A stretch of DNA of 64,000 bases from Yamadazyma tenuis (Eukaryota; Ascomycota; Pichiomycetes; Serinales; Debaryomycetaceae). The translations under genes were made by a program, and so were the position numbers. Below are positions 30,142 to 41,441 of this stretch, in pieces. Numbering within the stretch: position 1 is the stretch's first letter; each line of letters starts with the position of its first letter. The stretch is taken from assembly GCF_029203305.1 (NCBI RefSeq), contig NC_089465.1, positions 620,001-684,000 of the forward strand, in the 5' to 3' direction. Below the pieces are notes generated by a model, which made no database searches, was not told the DNA's origin, and was given only the letters and a program-made list of their open reading frames with translations.

Positions 30142-31275
30142 CTAGTTTCTAGGAATGGATGCATTGCCGATGATCAGGGCCATGTTATCCAAACACACAG
30201 CCAAGTTGACATCCGAATCGGCCACTATCTCTTGTGGCTTGTTTGTATCAAAATACATTAATGGCAGGGGTGAATTCACGTAAAGTTGTCCATGAACCTG
30301 ATCGATGAATCGGAGAGCAATCTTGTGCACTTTGATGAGCCGTGAAAGTTGTCCGGGCAATTCTCTGAAGTTGAGAACAAGCGTAAGGAGAAGATTCTTG
30401 ATGAGGTTTGCCATTTGCGTTCTGGATAGTTGATCAATATCCGCGAGGTTTAACAGGTCGTATAAAGACTGGAATCTTGCTTCAAGCGTTTCCTTGGAGA
30501 TAAGCAGACTCTCACTTTTGGAAGTCAAAGGTTTGGTATCTTGGGGTTGGGGATGAGCAGACCTCTGTTTGTAGTAGTTTAGTTCGTTCAATATCTCCTT
30601 GTTGTAGCGATGGGAGTCATCGAGCTTAAATTTCAATTGATGGTTGGCTTGCTTCAACTTGTACATCTGCAAGTTCTCCTTTTTGAGCATCTTGTTCTCC
30701 ATTTGAAGCCGTTCAAGCTCACTCATGGTAGAAGCTTTCTGGTCCTGAGACACGGGGGGAGTAGTTCCAGGAGAATCGAAATTGAGCTTGTGTAAGTTCA
30801 TGCTTAGGTCATTATCTGAGTCCACATCGGGGATTGGTGATGACAGTTGAATCACTTGGTTATGGCTGATTTCAGAAGGACTGTAAGAAGCTGCTCTGGG
30901 AGCAGGCTGACGGGGTTCAGACAACGGGCCCTTATTCAAAAGAAGTTTCTTGATGGAAGTCTTAAAGTCTTTGAGCTCCTCGTTGATAATTGGTTGGAGT
31001 AGATGTGCTAATTCGTCAATGGAGATGACTTTGGGAGTAGTTTCATGAGTTTCAATGATCAACTCGGTGTCATCATTAAGAGTATTTGAGTCATTTTGTT
31101 TAGACTCCTCCTTCGTGGAGAAATCAATCTTCTGAATCAACAGGTCCAAGGAACGAGGGTTTATGTCCTTGAGAGACCTAAAATGGTCCGATAAGCTCGT
31201 AAGGTCCGAAATGTCTTGAGAAAGATTGAAGTACGACTCGGAAATCGGCTGGGTGATATCGTCGTGGACAGACAT
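30142..31275 (-). CDS. Unrecognised coiled-coil protein
   Basis: 377 residues from an ATG at 31275. I do not recognise the family. The N-terminal 115 residues are helical and acidic/hydrophobic. Residues 116-185 are Pro/Ser-rich and probably disordered. Residues 185-238 form a clear coiled coil (SELERLQMENKMLKKENLQM). The last 110 residues are a hydrophobic, probably globular domain (NLIKNLLLTLVLNFRELPG ... LAVCLDNMALIIG). The layout of disordered region, coiled coil and small C-terminal domain is like many kinetochore or spindle-pole subunits, but that is only a guess from architecture. It has no signal peptide or membrane segment. It lies between the AZF1-like gene and RPC19. Confidence 0.75.
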   Translation of the reverse strand: MSVHDDITQPISESYFNLSQDISDLTSLSDHFRSLKDINPRSLDLLIQKIDFSTKEESKQNDSNTLNDDTELIIETHETTPKVISIDELAHLLQPIINEELKDFKTSIKKLLLNKGPLSEPRQPAPRAASYSPSEISHNQVIQLSSPIPDVDSDNDLSMNLHKLNFDSPGTTPPVSQDQKASTMSELERLQMENKMLKKENLQMYKLKQANHQLKFKLDDSHRYNKEILNELNYYKQRSAHPQPQDTKPLTSKSESLLISKETLEARFQSLYDLLNLADIDQLSRTQMANLIKNLLLTLVLNFRELPGQLSRLIKVHKIALRFIDQVHGQLYVNSPLPLMYFDTNKPQEIVADSDVNLAVCLDNMALIIGNASIPRN

Positions 31276-31645
31276 TGAAGACGGGAGTCAAACAAACAAA
31301 TAGAAGTGCGCCAATTAGCGAAAAAAATGTAACTGAGGTATTGGTTCACAAGTGGATCAGATCAAGTGTGTTGTAGGTATCGCTTTGTGATAGACAACAA
31401 ATGAGAAAGCCAGAAATGCAGCGAATAACGACAAAAAAAACACGTAGATGTATCTAACTAGCACACGTGAAATGTCTGAGGGAGTCGAGAATCCACAAAA
31501 TCGTTTCTCTGGTGTGAAGTGAATAGTCTGCCAGAAAGTAAACACAAGTAATTAGATTTTGTCACCATTGTGAAACCCGCGTTAAGCTCACAAATCGGTT
31601 CGCAAATTTTCATTTTTTCATCTCGCTTCTTTCAAGAACCACAGA
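31276..31645. promoter_or_regulatory. Divergent spacer between the coiled-coil gene and RPC19
   Basis: 370 bases shared by two divergent starts. CACGTG occurs in GCACACGTGAAA near 31463. CGGTTCG lies near 31595. No TATA box is evident close to RPC19, as is common for housekeeping genes. Confidence 0.35.
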
Positions 31646-32017
31646 ATGAGCACTATTATCGACGAGCAACACAAAGACGTGGATCCAGACCAGATGGACC
31701 AAGACCAGGACATTGAAGAATACGACTTGGACAAAATAAAGTTACTTCCCGGCTCTTCTGAAGATGGAACTGCTGCTTCTTTCCAGATTGTGGATGAAGA
31801 CCATACTTTGGGAAACTCCTTAAGATACGTCATAATGAAGAACCCTGAGGTCGAGTTCGTAGGATACTCGATTCCACATCCTAGTGAAAATAAATTGAAC
31901 ATCCGAATCCAGACTTATGGTAGCATTACTGCTGTTGAGGCTTTACATTTGGGATTAGAAAACTTATCCCAGTTGTGTGGGGTGATTGAGACCAAGTTCA
32001 TGGAAGCGTTGAATTAG
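31646..32017 (+). CDS. RPC19: RNA polymerase I and III shared subunit AC19
   Basis: 123 residues. An acidic N-terminus (DEQHKDVDPDQMDQDQDIEEYD) precedes an RpoA-dimerisation/Rpb11-like domain: FQIVDEDHTLGNSLRYVIMKNPEVEFVGYSIPHPSENKLNIRIQT, which carries the Rpb11/AC19 signature (EDHTLGN). AC19 pairs with AC40 to nucleate assembly of RNA polymerases I and III. Length is slightly below S. cerevisiae Rpc19 (142), the difference lying in the N-terminal tail. It is separated from DBP2 by about 210 bases on the same strand. Confidence 0.95.
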   Translation: MSTIIDEQHKDVDPDQMDQDQDIEEYDLDKIKLLPGSSEDGTAASFQIVDEDHTLGNSLRYVIMKNPEVEFVGYSIPHPSENKLNIRIQTYGSITAVEALHLGLENLSQLCGVIETKFMEALN

Positions 32018-32211
32018 ATGGGCCACATGAATGTATGAAAGCTAATAGTTTTGGCTGGTGCCTGCCTTGTATAGTAGATATAATATATGCATTGTTATAG
32101 TATGGTTTAATAGTCTCAGGACAATTATGGTCGTGCACTTACATATCTCATCTCATCGCGCCCGCGCCCTATATAAAGAGAAAAATTCGCTGTTTTAATT
32201 ATTATCACTAA

Positions 32212-34206
<1,995 letters not shown>

Positions 34207-34492
34207 TCTCGTGAAAAAATCACATGCAAATTGTGTTTAAGTGCGGTGCGGCGAGGACGTGCGGCGGTAAAAGGCCGTGGCAGGTGTCAGGAAATAAGGA
34301 GACAGTTGCGCCAGTGCCGGGTCCCCTCCTACCGCCACCCTCTGCCCACAGATTCGCCCCCGGGTTGTACGCAGTCCTCAACAATTTCCCGTAGTTGAAA
34401 AATATATAAAGTAGTTGACTTCTCTGTAGAACTCATTTAACAGTTTGTTTCGCTGTGAACCTATCAGTTGATATTCGTTAGCTAACCTCACT

Positions 34493-37111
34493 ATGTCCAA
34501 TACAATCTCAGGAGCTAGGGGAATTACCTTCTCGGGTGAAACCTTTACGGTGCCCCAGACTCATGATATGGTCAAGACGTTATTTGATCCAACGATTCGA
34601 AAGTCGTTATTTGAAAAGGTGATTGTTTTTGGGTTGATTTTTAACTTCAGCTTCATCTTCTGGTTCAGCAATTCCATCAGAATTGACTATTTCATTGCCG
34701 GATACCTTTTCTGGCGGTTTGCCTATGATTTCGGGATAGGGTACCTTTTGTACAACCAGAGTAAGTACAATAAAATGGTTAACTGGGCAAAGAAGTTACA
34801 AGTATTTGAAGTCGGATCCAACTCCTGGTTGGCCCGTTTAATTAGATATGAGATCTCCAGCCAAATGGGAACCAAGTACAGTATCAATGACTATCCAATT
34901 GAGTTTAATACTTGGTTGGTGTTCAGAAAAGTGGTGGATTTGATTTTGATGAACGATTTTGTATTTTTCATGGGTCTTTTTGTCGTGTGCTCCATTGACA
35001 AGGACTACCAGTTCATTAACTTCGATCAACAACCGGCTTGGTTGGTTTACTTCAGATTGATAGTGGGTCCCATTTTAATTTTGTTCAATTACTGGGTGAA
35101 AAATGATGCCCATAACGTGATTAAGGACTACGCTTGGTACTGGGGAGACTTTTTCTTCAGACAAATTAACAACGAGGACTTGATTTTTGACGGTGTGTTT
35201 GAGATGGTACCTCACCCAATGTACTCCATTGGGTACATTGGATACTACGGGTTTGCCTTGATAGCCAAGTCGTATACGGTGTTGATTTTGGCTTGTATCG
35301 GGCATTTCTTGCAAATGATCTTTTTGCACTTTATTGAAAACCCCCACATTGACAAGATTTATGGTCCTTCGGTGGTGGAGGTAGACTTGGGTAAACTCAT
35401 CAAGTTGAAGGACTTGAAATACTTCCGTCACTTGAAGCCATTGATTGGGTTTTACAACTTCAACATACAAAGAGGTTCGGATATCGTCAACTTGATCTTA
35501 ATTGTTACGTATTCAGGATTATTACCATTTCTATTCTACGTGTTGAAGTCCACAGACACCACGTCTGTGTTCTCTATTTGCTTTGACACCACCAAGATTT
35601 TTTTCTTCTTGACGTTGACCTTGAAGGTTGCAGAGTCGGTTTTCATCAATTCCTTACTTTTCTGCCAAAGCTACTACAAATCTTTCACCAAGTACTATTT
35701 GGTGAACGACATTCCAATTGAAGACTCCTTGAATAACTTTGCTGTGATTTACAACTCATTTATTTCATTGAGTTATTCTTCGTTGGTTGGTTTGAATATC
35801 TACTTCTTCATGACTGGATTGAACAGGGTGGACTTGTTCTTTGAGAGCTATTACTATTTAAGAATCTTCGTAGGGGTGTTACTTATTCTTACTCAGATAT
35901 TCATAAATCAGTCAATTGTGGATTCTATTGGGTACTTTGGTTGGTTTTACGGTGACTTTTTCATTCCAAAGAACCCAAACAGTTTGTCCTTGACCAAGGC
36001 TGGTGTTTACAGATACTTGAATAACCCTGAGCAGATATTTGGCGTGTGCTCGTTGATGGGGATTTTCTTGATTATTCCCAACTTTGAAAACTTGGTATTA
36101 TGTGGGTTGTGGATTGGAAACAACTTTGCTAGAATAAACTTCATTGAGAAGTTCCATATGATAAAGTTATACGGTAAAGAAGAAGTATTGAAGGATTCCG
36201 GTGTCACTAAGACTTTGAAGAGTCTTATCCCTGCTTCAAGAAGATCTTCAACATCGTCCCTGGCGAACAAGAAGATCTTCCACGAACGTAAAAACTCAAA
36301 TTCCATCATTTTGAATGCTAGCGAGACCATTGATCAAATTATCAAGGAGTTCAAAAAGTCCAACAAGAAGTTGACCAAGCAGAATATTTTTGATATTTCC
36401 CAAAACTTGTACTTTGAAAACTCCGACTACAAGTTAACCTTGACCAATTTAAAGTTCAATGACGACAATGACAATAACTTGATAAAGTATATTGAAGTAG
36501 GAGAGAATATCAATGTGGAATTCCACTGCCCAGCCAACCACTCTCCTAAGGACTGGATTGGTTTATACAAAATTGTGCAGACTGGTTATAACCGGTACAA
36601 GACTTTGATCAGCTCCAATAATAGATGGGAATGGGTCCCTGAAAATAAGGATTCAGGTGTTCTTAGTTTTGCCAAAGACAAGTTGTTTTGGGATGAAGGC
36701 ATCTTTGAGTTCAGATATCACTTGGACGGAAAGCATGATGTTGCTTACATTTCGGAACCTTTCGAAATAAAGGTTCCCAGCATTCAAGTTCCTTCTGACA
36801 CAGAGGGTATCTATACTTTTGCTAAGGAGTTAAAGGAAAGGGTGATCGATAGAGTCATCCTCATGAGTGATATCAACGAGAATATCATTGCAAAGACGGA
36901 GTCCGGTTATAATGGTAGCATTTTAGAAACTTATAACCGGTTGTCCAACTTAGTATCTTTGGCTACGCAAATCCAAGTCAGTAACAAGATCTTCTTGCAC
37001 CCAGAAGAATTGAGTATCTTACATTTGTCTTCAAAAATTGTTCATATGAAAAAGGTGTTGGATGATTTGTCGTTTGAAAAGAGTATTCCTGCTGAAAAAA
37101 AGGATCAATAA
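34493..37111 (+). CDS. CHO2: Phosphatidylethanolamine N-methyltransferase
   Basis: 872 residues (S. cerevisiae Cho2 is 869). A polytopic ER membrane protein with two PEMT-type halves (about residues 60-290 and 380-560). Each half contains a DYFIAGYLFWRFAYDFG- or GWFYGDFF-like segment and an NPEQ or HPMYSIGYIGYYGF motif near the SAM site. A soluble C-terminal domain follows (CPANHSPKDWIGLYKI, VAYISEPFEIKVP). It performs the first methylation of phosphatidylethanolamine on the way to phosphatidylcholine. A TATA box (TATATAAA) lies at 34403-34410. Codon 590 (36260) is CTG within a serine run (SSTSS-CTG-ANKK), again compatible with CTG as Ser. It converges with MTR3, only 19 bases apart. Confidence 0.96.
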   Translation: MSNTISGARGITFSGETFTVPQTHDMVKTLFDPTIRKSLFEKVIVFGLIFNFSFIFWFSNSIRIDYFIAGYLFWRFAYDFGIGYLLYNQSKYNKMVNWAKKLQVFEVGSNSWLARLIRYEISSQMGTKYSINDYPIEFNTWLVFRKVVDLILMNDFVFFMGLFVVCSIDKDYQFINFDQQPAWLVYFRLIVGPILILFNYWVKNDAHNVIKDYAWYWGDFFFRQINNEDLIFDGVFEMVPHPMYSIGYIGYYGFALIAKSYTVLILACIGHFLQMIFLHFIENPHIDKIYGPSVVEVDLGKLIKLKDLKYFRHLKPLIGFYNFNIQRGSDIVNLILIVTYSGLLPFLFYVLKSTDTTSVFSICFDTTKIFFFLTLTLKVAESVFINSLLFCQSYYKSFTKYYLVNDIPIEDSLNNFAVIYNSFISLSYSSLVGLNIYFFMTGLNRVDLFFESYYYLRIFVGVLLILTQIFINQSIVDSIGYFGWFYGDFFIPKNPNSLSLTKAGVYRYLNNPEQIFGVCSLMGIFLIIPNFENLVLCGLWIGNNFARINFIEKFHMIKLYGKEEVLKDSGVTKTLKSLIPASRRSSTSSLANKKIFHERKNSNSIILNASETIDQIIKEFKKSNKKLTKQNIFDISQNLYFENSDYKLTLTNLKFNDDNDNNLIKYIEVGENINVEFHCPANHSPKDWIGLYKIVQTGYNRYKTLISSNNRWEWVPENKDSGVLSFAKDKLFWDEGIFEFRYHLDGKHDVAYISEPFEIKVPSIQVPSDTEGIYTFAKELKERVIDRVILMSDINENIIAKTESGYNGSILETYNRLSNLVSLATQIQVSNKIFLHPEELSILHLSSKIVHMKKVLDDLSFEKSIPAEKKDQ

Positions 37112-37130
37112 GTAAAAAAGTTGTATATAT

Positions 37131-37937
37131 TCAAGTAGAGAGTAAATAAGAATTGATATTTCCCCGTATAGTTCTGGACATCTTGTTGCACTCCTCTATA
37201 GCCGTGTCCAAGTTATCTAGGTCCCCATCAACCCATATACCAACTATTTCATTTTTTAAGTTCATAAAGCATACAAGACAGTCCGTTCTTTTAGAGACTG
37301 GCTCTATAGGATCTAGTATTACATGTTGACCATCTGAAATTATATGGCCCGCCGTTACAATATCTCTTACTTCGACGCCCGAATCAACCAATGCTAATGA
37401 AGATGCGACAGTTATCCAATTCACCAAATTGGTCAAACTAGTAGATTCACTATTATGCTCTATCACCGTAATGTGTAAGTCTATCGTCAGCTTGGGGTAT
37501 TTATCCAATAAGATACTGGGAACAAGACAGCTTTCCACGAATGAACTAATCTTATGTTCTGTGTATGATAATCCTGTTCTTCCATTGGGATTAGAATGGT
37601 GGTCCCCATCTATATCAAGGGCATCATCTTGTTTTAAGTGAGGAAGAAATCGACACTCAACTGAGAACGATGCTTGTTCAATAAAACTGGACTTTATTGG
37701 CCTGGGGCCAAACACAGACACTTGGACGATGGTGTCTCCATGTTCTATGTACGAAGAGCCGTTGGCGTTGGAAATGAAGTTTGTCTTCATAAACATCTTT
37801 TGGATATCTGAGGAGCGCTTTTCAGCGGCAAATCCAGCAGGATCTATATCCATAGAATTGTTAGCGTTGGTAGATATACCCAAGTCGGGGATTCGGGCGT
37901 CTTGTGGCCCTAATATTCTTCTTCTATCTGTGTTCAT
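37131..37937 (-). CDS. MTR3: Exosome core subunit Mtr3 (RNase PH fold)
   Basis: 268 residues from the ATG at 37937 (MNTDRRRILGPQDAR); upstream in-frame codons are not accepted. The opening DRRRILGP, the FISNANGSSYIEHGDTIVQVSVFGPRPIKSSF block, YPKLTIDLHITVIEHNSES and the C-terminal NEIVGIWVDGDLD match the Mtr3 branch of RNase PH-like exosome ring subunits. It is catalytically inactive in the eukaryotic ring and part of the six-subunit channel guiding RNA to Rrp44. An acidic insert (LKQDDALDIDGDHHSN) is lineage specific. Confidence 0.88.
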   Translation of the reverse strand: MNTDRRRILGPQDARIPDLGISTNANNSMDIDPAGFAAEKRSSDIQKMFMKTNFISNANGSSYIEHGDTIVQVSVFGPRPIKSSFIEQASFSVECRFLPHLKQDDALDIDGDHHSNPNGRTGLSYTEHKISSFVESCLVPSILLDKYPKLTIDLHITVIEHNSESTSLTNLVNWITVASSLALVDSGVEVRDIVTAGHIISDGQHVILDPIEPVSKRTDCLVCFMNLKNEIVGIWVDGDLDNLDTAIEECNKMSRTIRGNINSYLLST

Positions 37938-38049
37938 GATGAGATGCGATAAAAACTGTTGATAAATTTTCGCGACTATTAGTTGCAAATGACTTTCAAT
38001 GAGTATAAATACATTCGTAAAATAAATATGGTTGAGCTAATAAAATACA

Positions 38050-40632
38050 CTATTTGGGCATGTCATCAAAGTTATAATTATCCATATTTCCATAGCCTCC
38101 AATCAATTCGTTTAAGTCCTCAAGGTTCAAATCCTCAGCTCCTTGCATGTATGGAGGAAGAATTCTTCCAAAAATCTGAGCGTCGAGCGTGTCCATTACT
38201 CCAGGAATGTATGTATGTGTATCCTCATGGTGGTAGTTTGTGGGATTCGCTGAGTTGCTTGCAGCCGGAGTACTACCAGATCCTGAACCAACCAGAGTAG
38301 TTGCCAGGTAATCATTCATAATCAGGCTGATATCATCGCCGGTGAATGCTCTTGTACTTTTCGTAATAGCCGAGTCAGAAGCCGTAGCTGGAACAGATTG
38401 CAGCTGAATGACTGGAGCAGAAACAGAAACAACGGGCTGGGAAACACTTTGTTTCATTGAGTATGGGGTATATTCATTTTGATTATCGTCCCGGCCAGGA
38501 TCACTTAAGTTTAACTGGTCAAGCTGTTTGTTAAAGTTCTGTTGAAACAAAGATGTCTGATCATAGTTCTTACCCTTAGACTTGAAGTTGTTAATCGAGT
38601 CAAACGCCAGAATGGTGTTCGAAATTTGTGCCTTGTTGACATCCAGTACTGGAGTATTGGTCAACAAGTTAGAAATGTCTTTAGATGTACTGGCAGTACG
38701 TCTGTTCAACTGCTCAAAAAGCTGGTTCAAGATGTTGTAAATCCTTAAAGATGCGTTTGAGTTTCCCTTCAAGTTGTCTAAAACTTTCTTTCCTACCTCG
38801 ATATCTTTTTTGATCATATCCAAGTTCAAATCATCATCAAATAACACACCCGCATAGTTGGAAGAGGAGTTATAGTCATTGAGATTGTGTGAAGAATTGA
38901 CAAAATGATAGTAATATATCAAACAGGCAATAGAAAAAAAGATCGTGTACATGGAAAACCAATATGTTCCCACTAACAAATTTTGATCAATCATTCTATT
39001 TGCCAACTTTACCACTGATCTAGCAACCTTGATACAGTTTCTTCCTCTAATAAGAGATCTAGGATCAGAAGCTTTGGAATCATTACCATGGCTGATAAAG
39101 TGGATGAAAGGCCTGTACAACATGATCTGACAATTCAAGAATGCCAAGTGTAAATAGTAATTAGCCAACTGGAATTTTTCAGGGACATCATGGGACAACA
39201 AGACGTTATTGGGATCGTAGGGTTTCAATTCCTCGGGCAACTGGTCGAGCCATTGTTTCATCTCGTGTTCCAACTTGCTGACCTTTTGGTGCATGTAATT
39301 AGGGGTCTGGTTAACATTATTGGAGTTGGGAGATTTTTTGACTTTCAACGGGTACAAATGGGTGATTATATGGGACATTATGAACATCAACTTCGTGTGG
39401 TGATTAGCACAAGCGGCTGATGACAATCTTCCCTGTTGGGCTTCGTGATGGTAGCCTTGTCTCGTGATATTTTCGTCATCCAACTCTTCAGGAAGCATTT
39501 GGTCAAACTCATCTTCACTCAAGGATTTGGGTAAGCCAAGCAAAGAGTTAATATAGATGTCCATTTTGTAGAGAGTAAAGAAAAGCCTCTTCCTGGTATC
39601 GATTTCGATAGGATCCAACTTCCGCTTGGTATCCTGAAAAATCATCAAGTTACGATGTAAACCCTCCTTCAAAGCAGAACGCAACCCAATTCCAATATAA
39701 GAATAGCAGGTAGACAATCTGGCCGAACACTGAAGATACATGATCATCATGACGATTGTCTGGATGGATATTATATCTCCTACATTGGTGATGTCAATCA
39801 ACTTCCGGGCCTCCAAAAAGTATTTGAACCCATCGTCTTCCAACAAATCATTATCCTGGGTCGAGCCATACGACTCTCTCGAAAATAGGCATCCAACCGC
39901 CAAAATGGAATACAAAAATGGCAAGAACTTCTGTTGCCTATCCGTATAATGCAACGGATCGAGGCTGTATAAAAGATCCAATTCCTCTAAAAGAGACGGG
40001 CGGTGATAGAACCGAAAGAGTACACACGCCTTGTCCCAACAGGTTTGGATCAAATGCACTGCAATCTCTTTGGAGGGTAAGTCGATTTTAATTTCTCTGC
40101 CAACAGGGTTATCGTCACTGGTAATGGACTCCTTATCTCTTTCTCTAGAGTAGTCCCAGGGTGAATTGCTAGGACTGAAGTTACGGACGGCATCCAAGTT
40201 GTCCAAGTAACAGTCGGAAATGTCTTTTAAGGTGGTATTGGAGCCCCGGCTCTGTTGCAAGAAACTCATAACCCTTTTAAATTTTTCAAAGTTCAAGTTG
40301 AGGGGCAGATCATCAAGTACATTGACCTTTAAGCCTGGGAACATCATGTCCATGATGTTTTGAAAAGTCATGAGACTAGTGGCATTTTTGGCAGGATCAC
40401 TCAGAATGGAGCCGCCATTTTTAGCAACAATGCGAGAATAAGGCGGATAGGGAATACCACTGTTTTTCTTATTTCTGATGTTGGGCTGGTCGTACGTACA
40501 ATTGTATGAGTACACAGTGCAATGGATACAGGGCTGTTTCCCATCACACTTGACTTTTTTCTGTCGGCAGATATCGCAGGCTCTTGTGACTCTTCTCCTT
40601 TTGGGCTCTTTGTCAAGTTTAGTGAAGTTCAT
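38050..40632 (-). CDS. ASG1: Zn2Cys6 transcription factor Asg1
   Basis: 860 residues. The zinc cluster lies at residues 19-45, CDICRQKKVKCDGKQPC then IHCTVYSYNC (Cys 19, 22, 29, 35, 38, 45), preceded by basic KRRRVTR. The TVYSYNCTYDQP ending is characteristic of Asg1. The fungal-specific middle homology domain spans about 190-560 (FYHRPSLLEELD ... KMDIYINSLLGLPKSLSEDEFDQMLPEEL), then an Asn/Ser/Thr-rich tail. In Candida albicans Asg1 affects carbon use and drug tolerance, and in S. cerevisiae stress responses. The neighbours DBP2, CHO2 and MTR3 match the Candida arrangement from memory. An 800-base upstream region follows. Confidence 0.85.
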   Translation of the reverse strand: MNFTKLDKEPKRRRVTRACDICRQKKVKCDGKQPCIHCTVYSYNCTYDQPNIRNKKNSGIPYPPYSRIVAKNGGSILSDPAKNATSLMTFQNIMDMMFPGLKVNVLDDLPLNLNFEKFKRVMSFLQQSRGSNTTLKDISDCYLDNLDAVRNFSPSNSPWDYSRERDKESITSDDNPVGREIKIDLPSKEIAVHLIQTCWDKACVLFRFYHRPSLLEELDLLYSLDPLHYTDRQQKFLPFLYSILAVGCLFSRESYGSTQDNDLLEDDGFKYFLEARKLIDITNVGDIISIQTIVMMIMYLQCSARLSTCYSYIGIGLRSALKEGLHRNLMIFQDTKRKLDPIEIDTRKRLFFTLYKMDIYINSLLGLPKSLSEDEFDQMLPEELDDENITRQGYHHEAQQGRLSSAACANHHTKLMFIMSHIITHLYPLKVKKSPNSNNVNQTPNYMHQKVSKLEHEMKQWLDQLPEELKPYDPNNVLLSHDVPEKFQLANYYLHLAFLNCQIMLYRPFIHFISHGNDSKASDPRSLIRGRNCIKVARSVVKLANRMIDQNLLVGTYWFSMYTIFFSIACLIYYYHFVNSSHNLNDYNSSSNYAGVLFDDDLNLDMIKKDIEVGKKVLDNLKGNSNASLRIYNILNQLFEQLNRRTASTSKDISNLLTNTPVLDVNKAQISNTILAFDSINNFKSKGKNYDQTSLFQQNFNKQLDQLNLSDPGRDDNQNEYTPYSMKQSVSQPVVSVSAPVIQLQSVPATASDSAITKSTRAFTGDDISLIMNDYLATTLVGSGSGSTPAASNSANPTNYHHEDTHTYIPGVMDTLDAQIFGRILPPYMQGAEDLNLEDLNELIGGYGNMDNYNFDDMPK

Positions 40633-41441
40633 GGTAGAGGACAGCTATTGCAACACGGAGAACAACGGATGGAAGTGACTAGTAGGAGGCGAGGCAAAAC
40701 TGTGGAGCGGGAATGATGAGAGGTCTAAACCGATGGTGATGGGTGTAGTTGGTTGGTTGGTGTATGGTTGTATGGGGAGCGAAATGATATTTTTTTGGGT
40801 GTGGTTCAGTGTGCGAGGCGCGCGTGCACGACCCCCACTATACTCTAACGTTGGCGCCCAGGGCGTTAACGAACCAGGACCAGCCAACGGCTGAAACTCG
40901 GGATTTGGGACAATATAACCCCAAAGACACGAGATGCAGCCGAGAAAAAAGACGCTGGCAGGGGGTGGGACAAAGATGTATTTTATGTGTGGGTTTGTTT
41001 TACTAGTGGTGTAAGAGGTTTGTAAGGTGGACCCTTGATTACAGTTATATCCATAGCCATGGCCGCAAACCATATTGCTTTTCCCACAGACAGCATGCGG
41101 TGGCGATCACCGAAACTCGAAGAAGCTGGCGATGGCCAAAACGGCTCCGAACGCCGGAGAACCCGGATAATCTGGTGCCAGGTCGGGTGTTTGCAGTCGA
41201 GGGTCGAAACTCACTGGTGATTTATTGATCGGGACACTCCCTGGGTAACTTATCCGAATGAGGTAGATTGGGACCGACAATGAAAAGGTTGGAGATGATA
41301 TATCATACGAGGAAATGGAGGTTCCAGAGATCACAGAGGTTTAATGCCTCTTAGTAGGTCAAAACTTTCCTTATATTTCCTGAGTTATATTCTGCTTACT
41401 TCTTTTACTGCTTTACTTTCACATTTATATTAAATCCTAAA
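40633..41441. other. ASG1 promoter and boundary of the accessory region
   Basis: 809 bases. Contains a run of GGTTGGTTGGTG near 40750, a GC-rich patch around 41085-41230 with several CGG triplets, and CATG/CCATGG-rich sequence near 41055. An ATG-started frame on the minus strand (41073-40645, 142 codons) lies in the ASG1 leader. Its Pro/Thr/Leu-rich content looks like promoter sequence, and it is not called. No tRNA or transposon remnant was recognised at this junction. Confidence 0.35.

Noticed and set aside
38121..38135. tRNA B-box-like GGTTCAAATCC
   Set aside because: Lies inside ASG1 coding sequence; flanks do not pair as a T stem and no A box or acceptor stem is present.
40645..41073. 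142-codon minus-strand ATG frame upstream of ASG1
   Set aside because: Pro/Thr/Ser-rich promoter-like translation with no domain; same-strand leader of ASG1.
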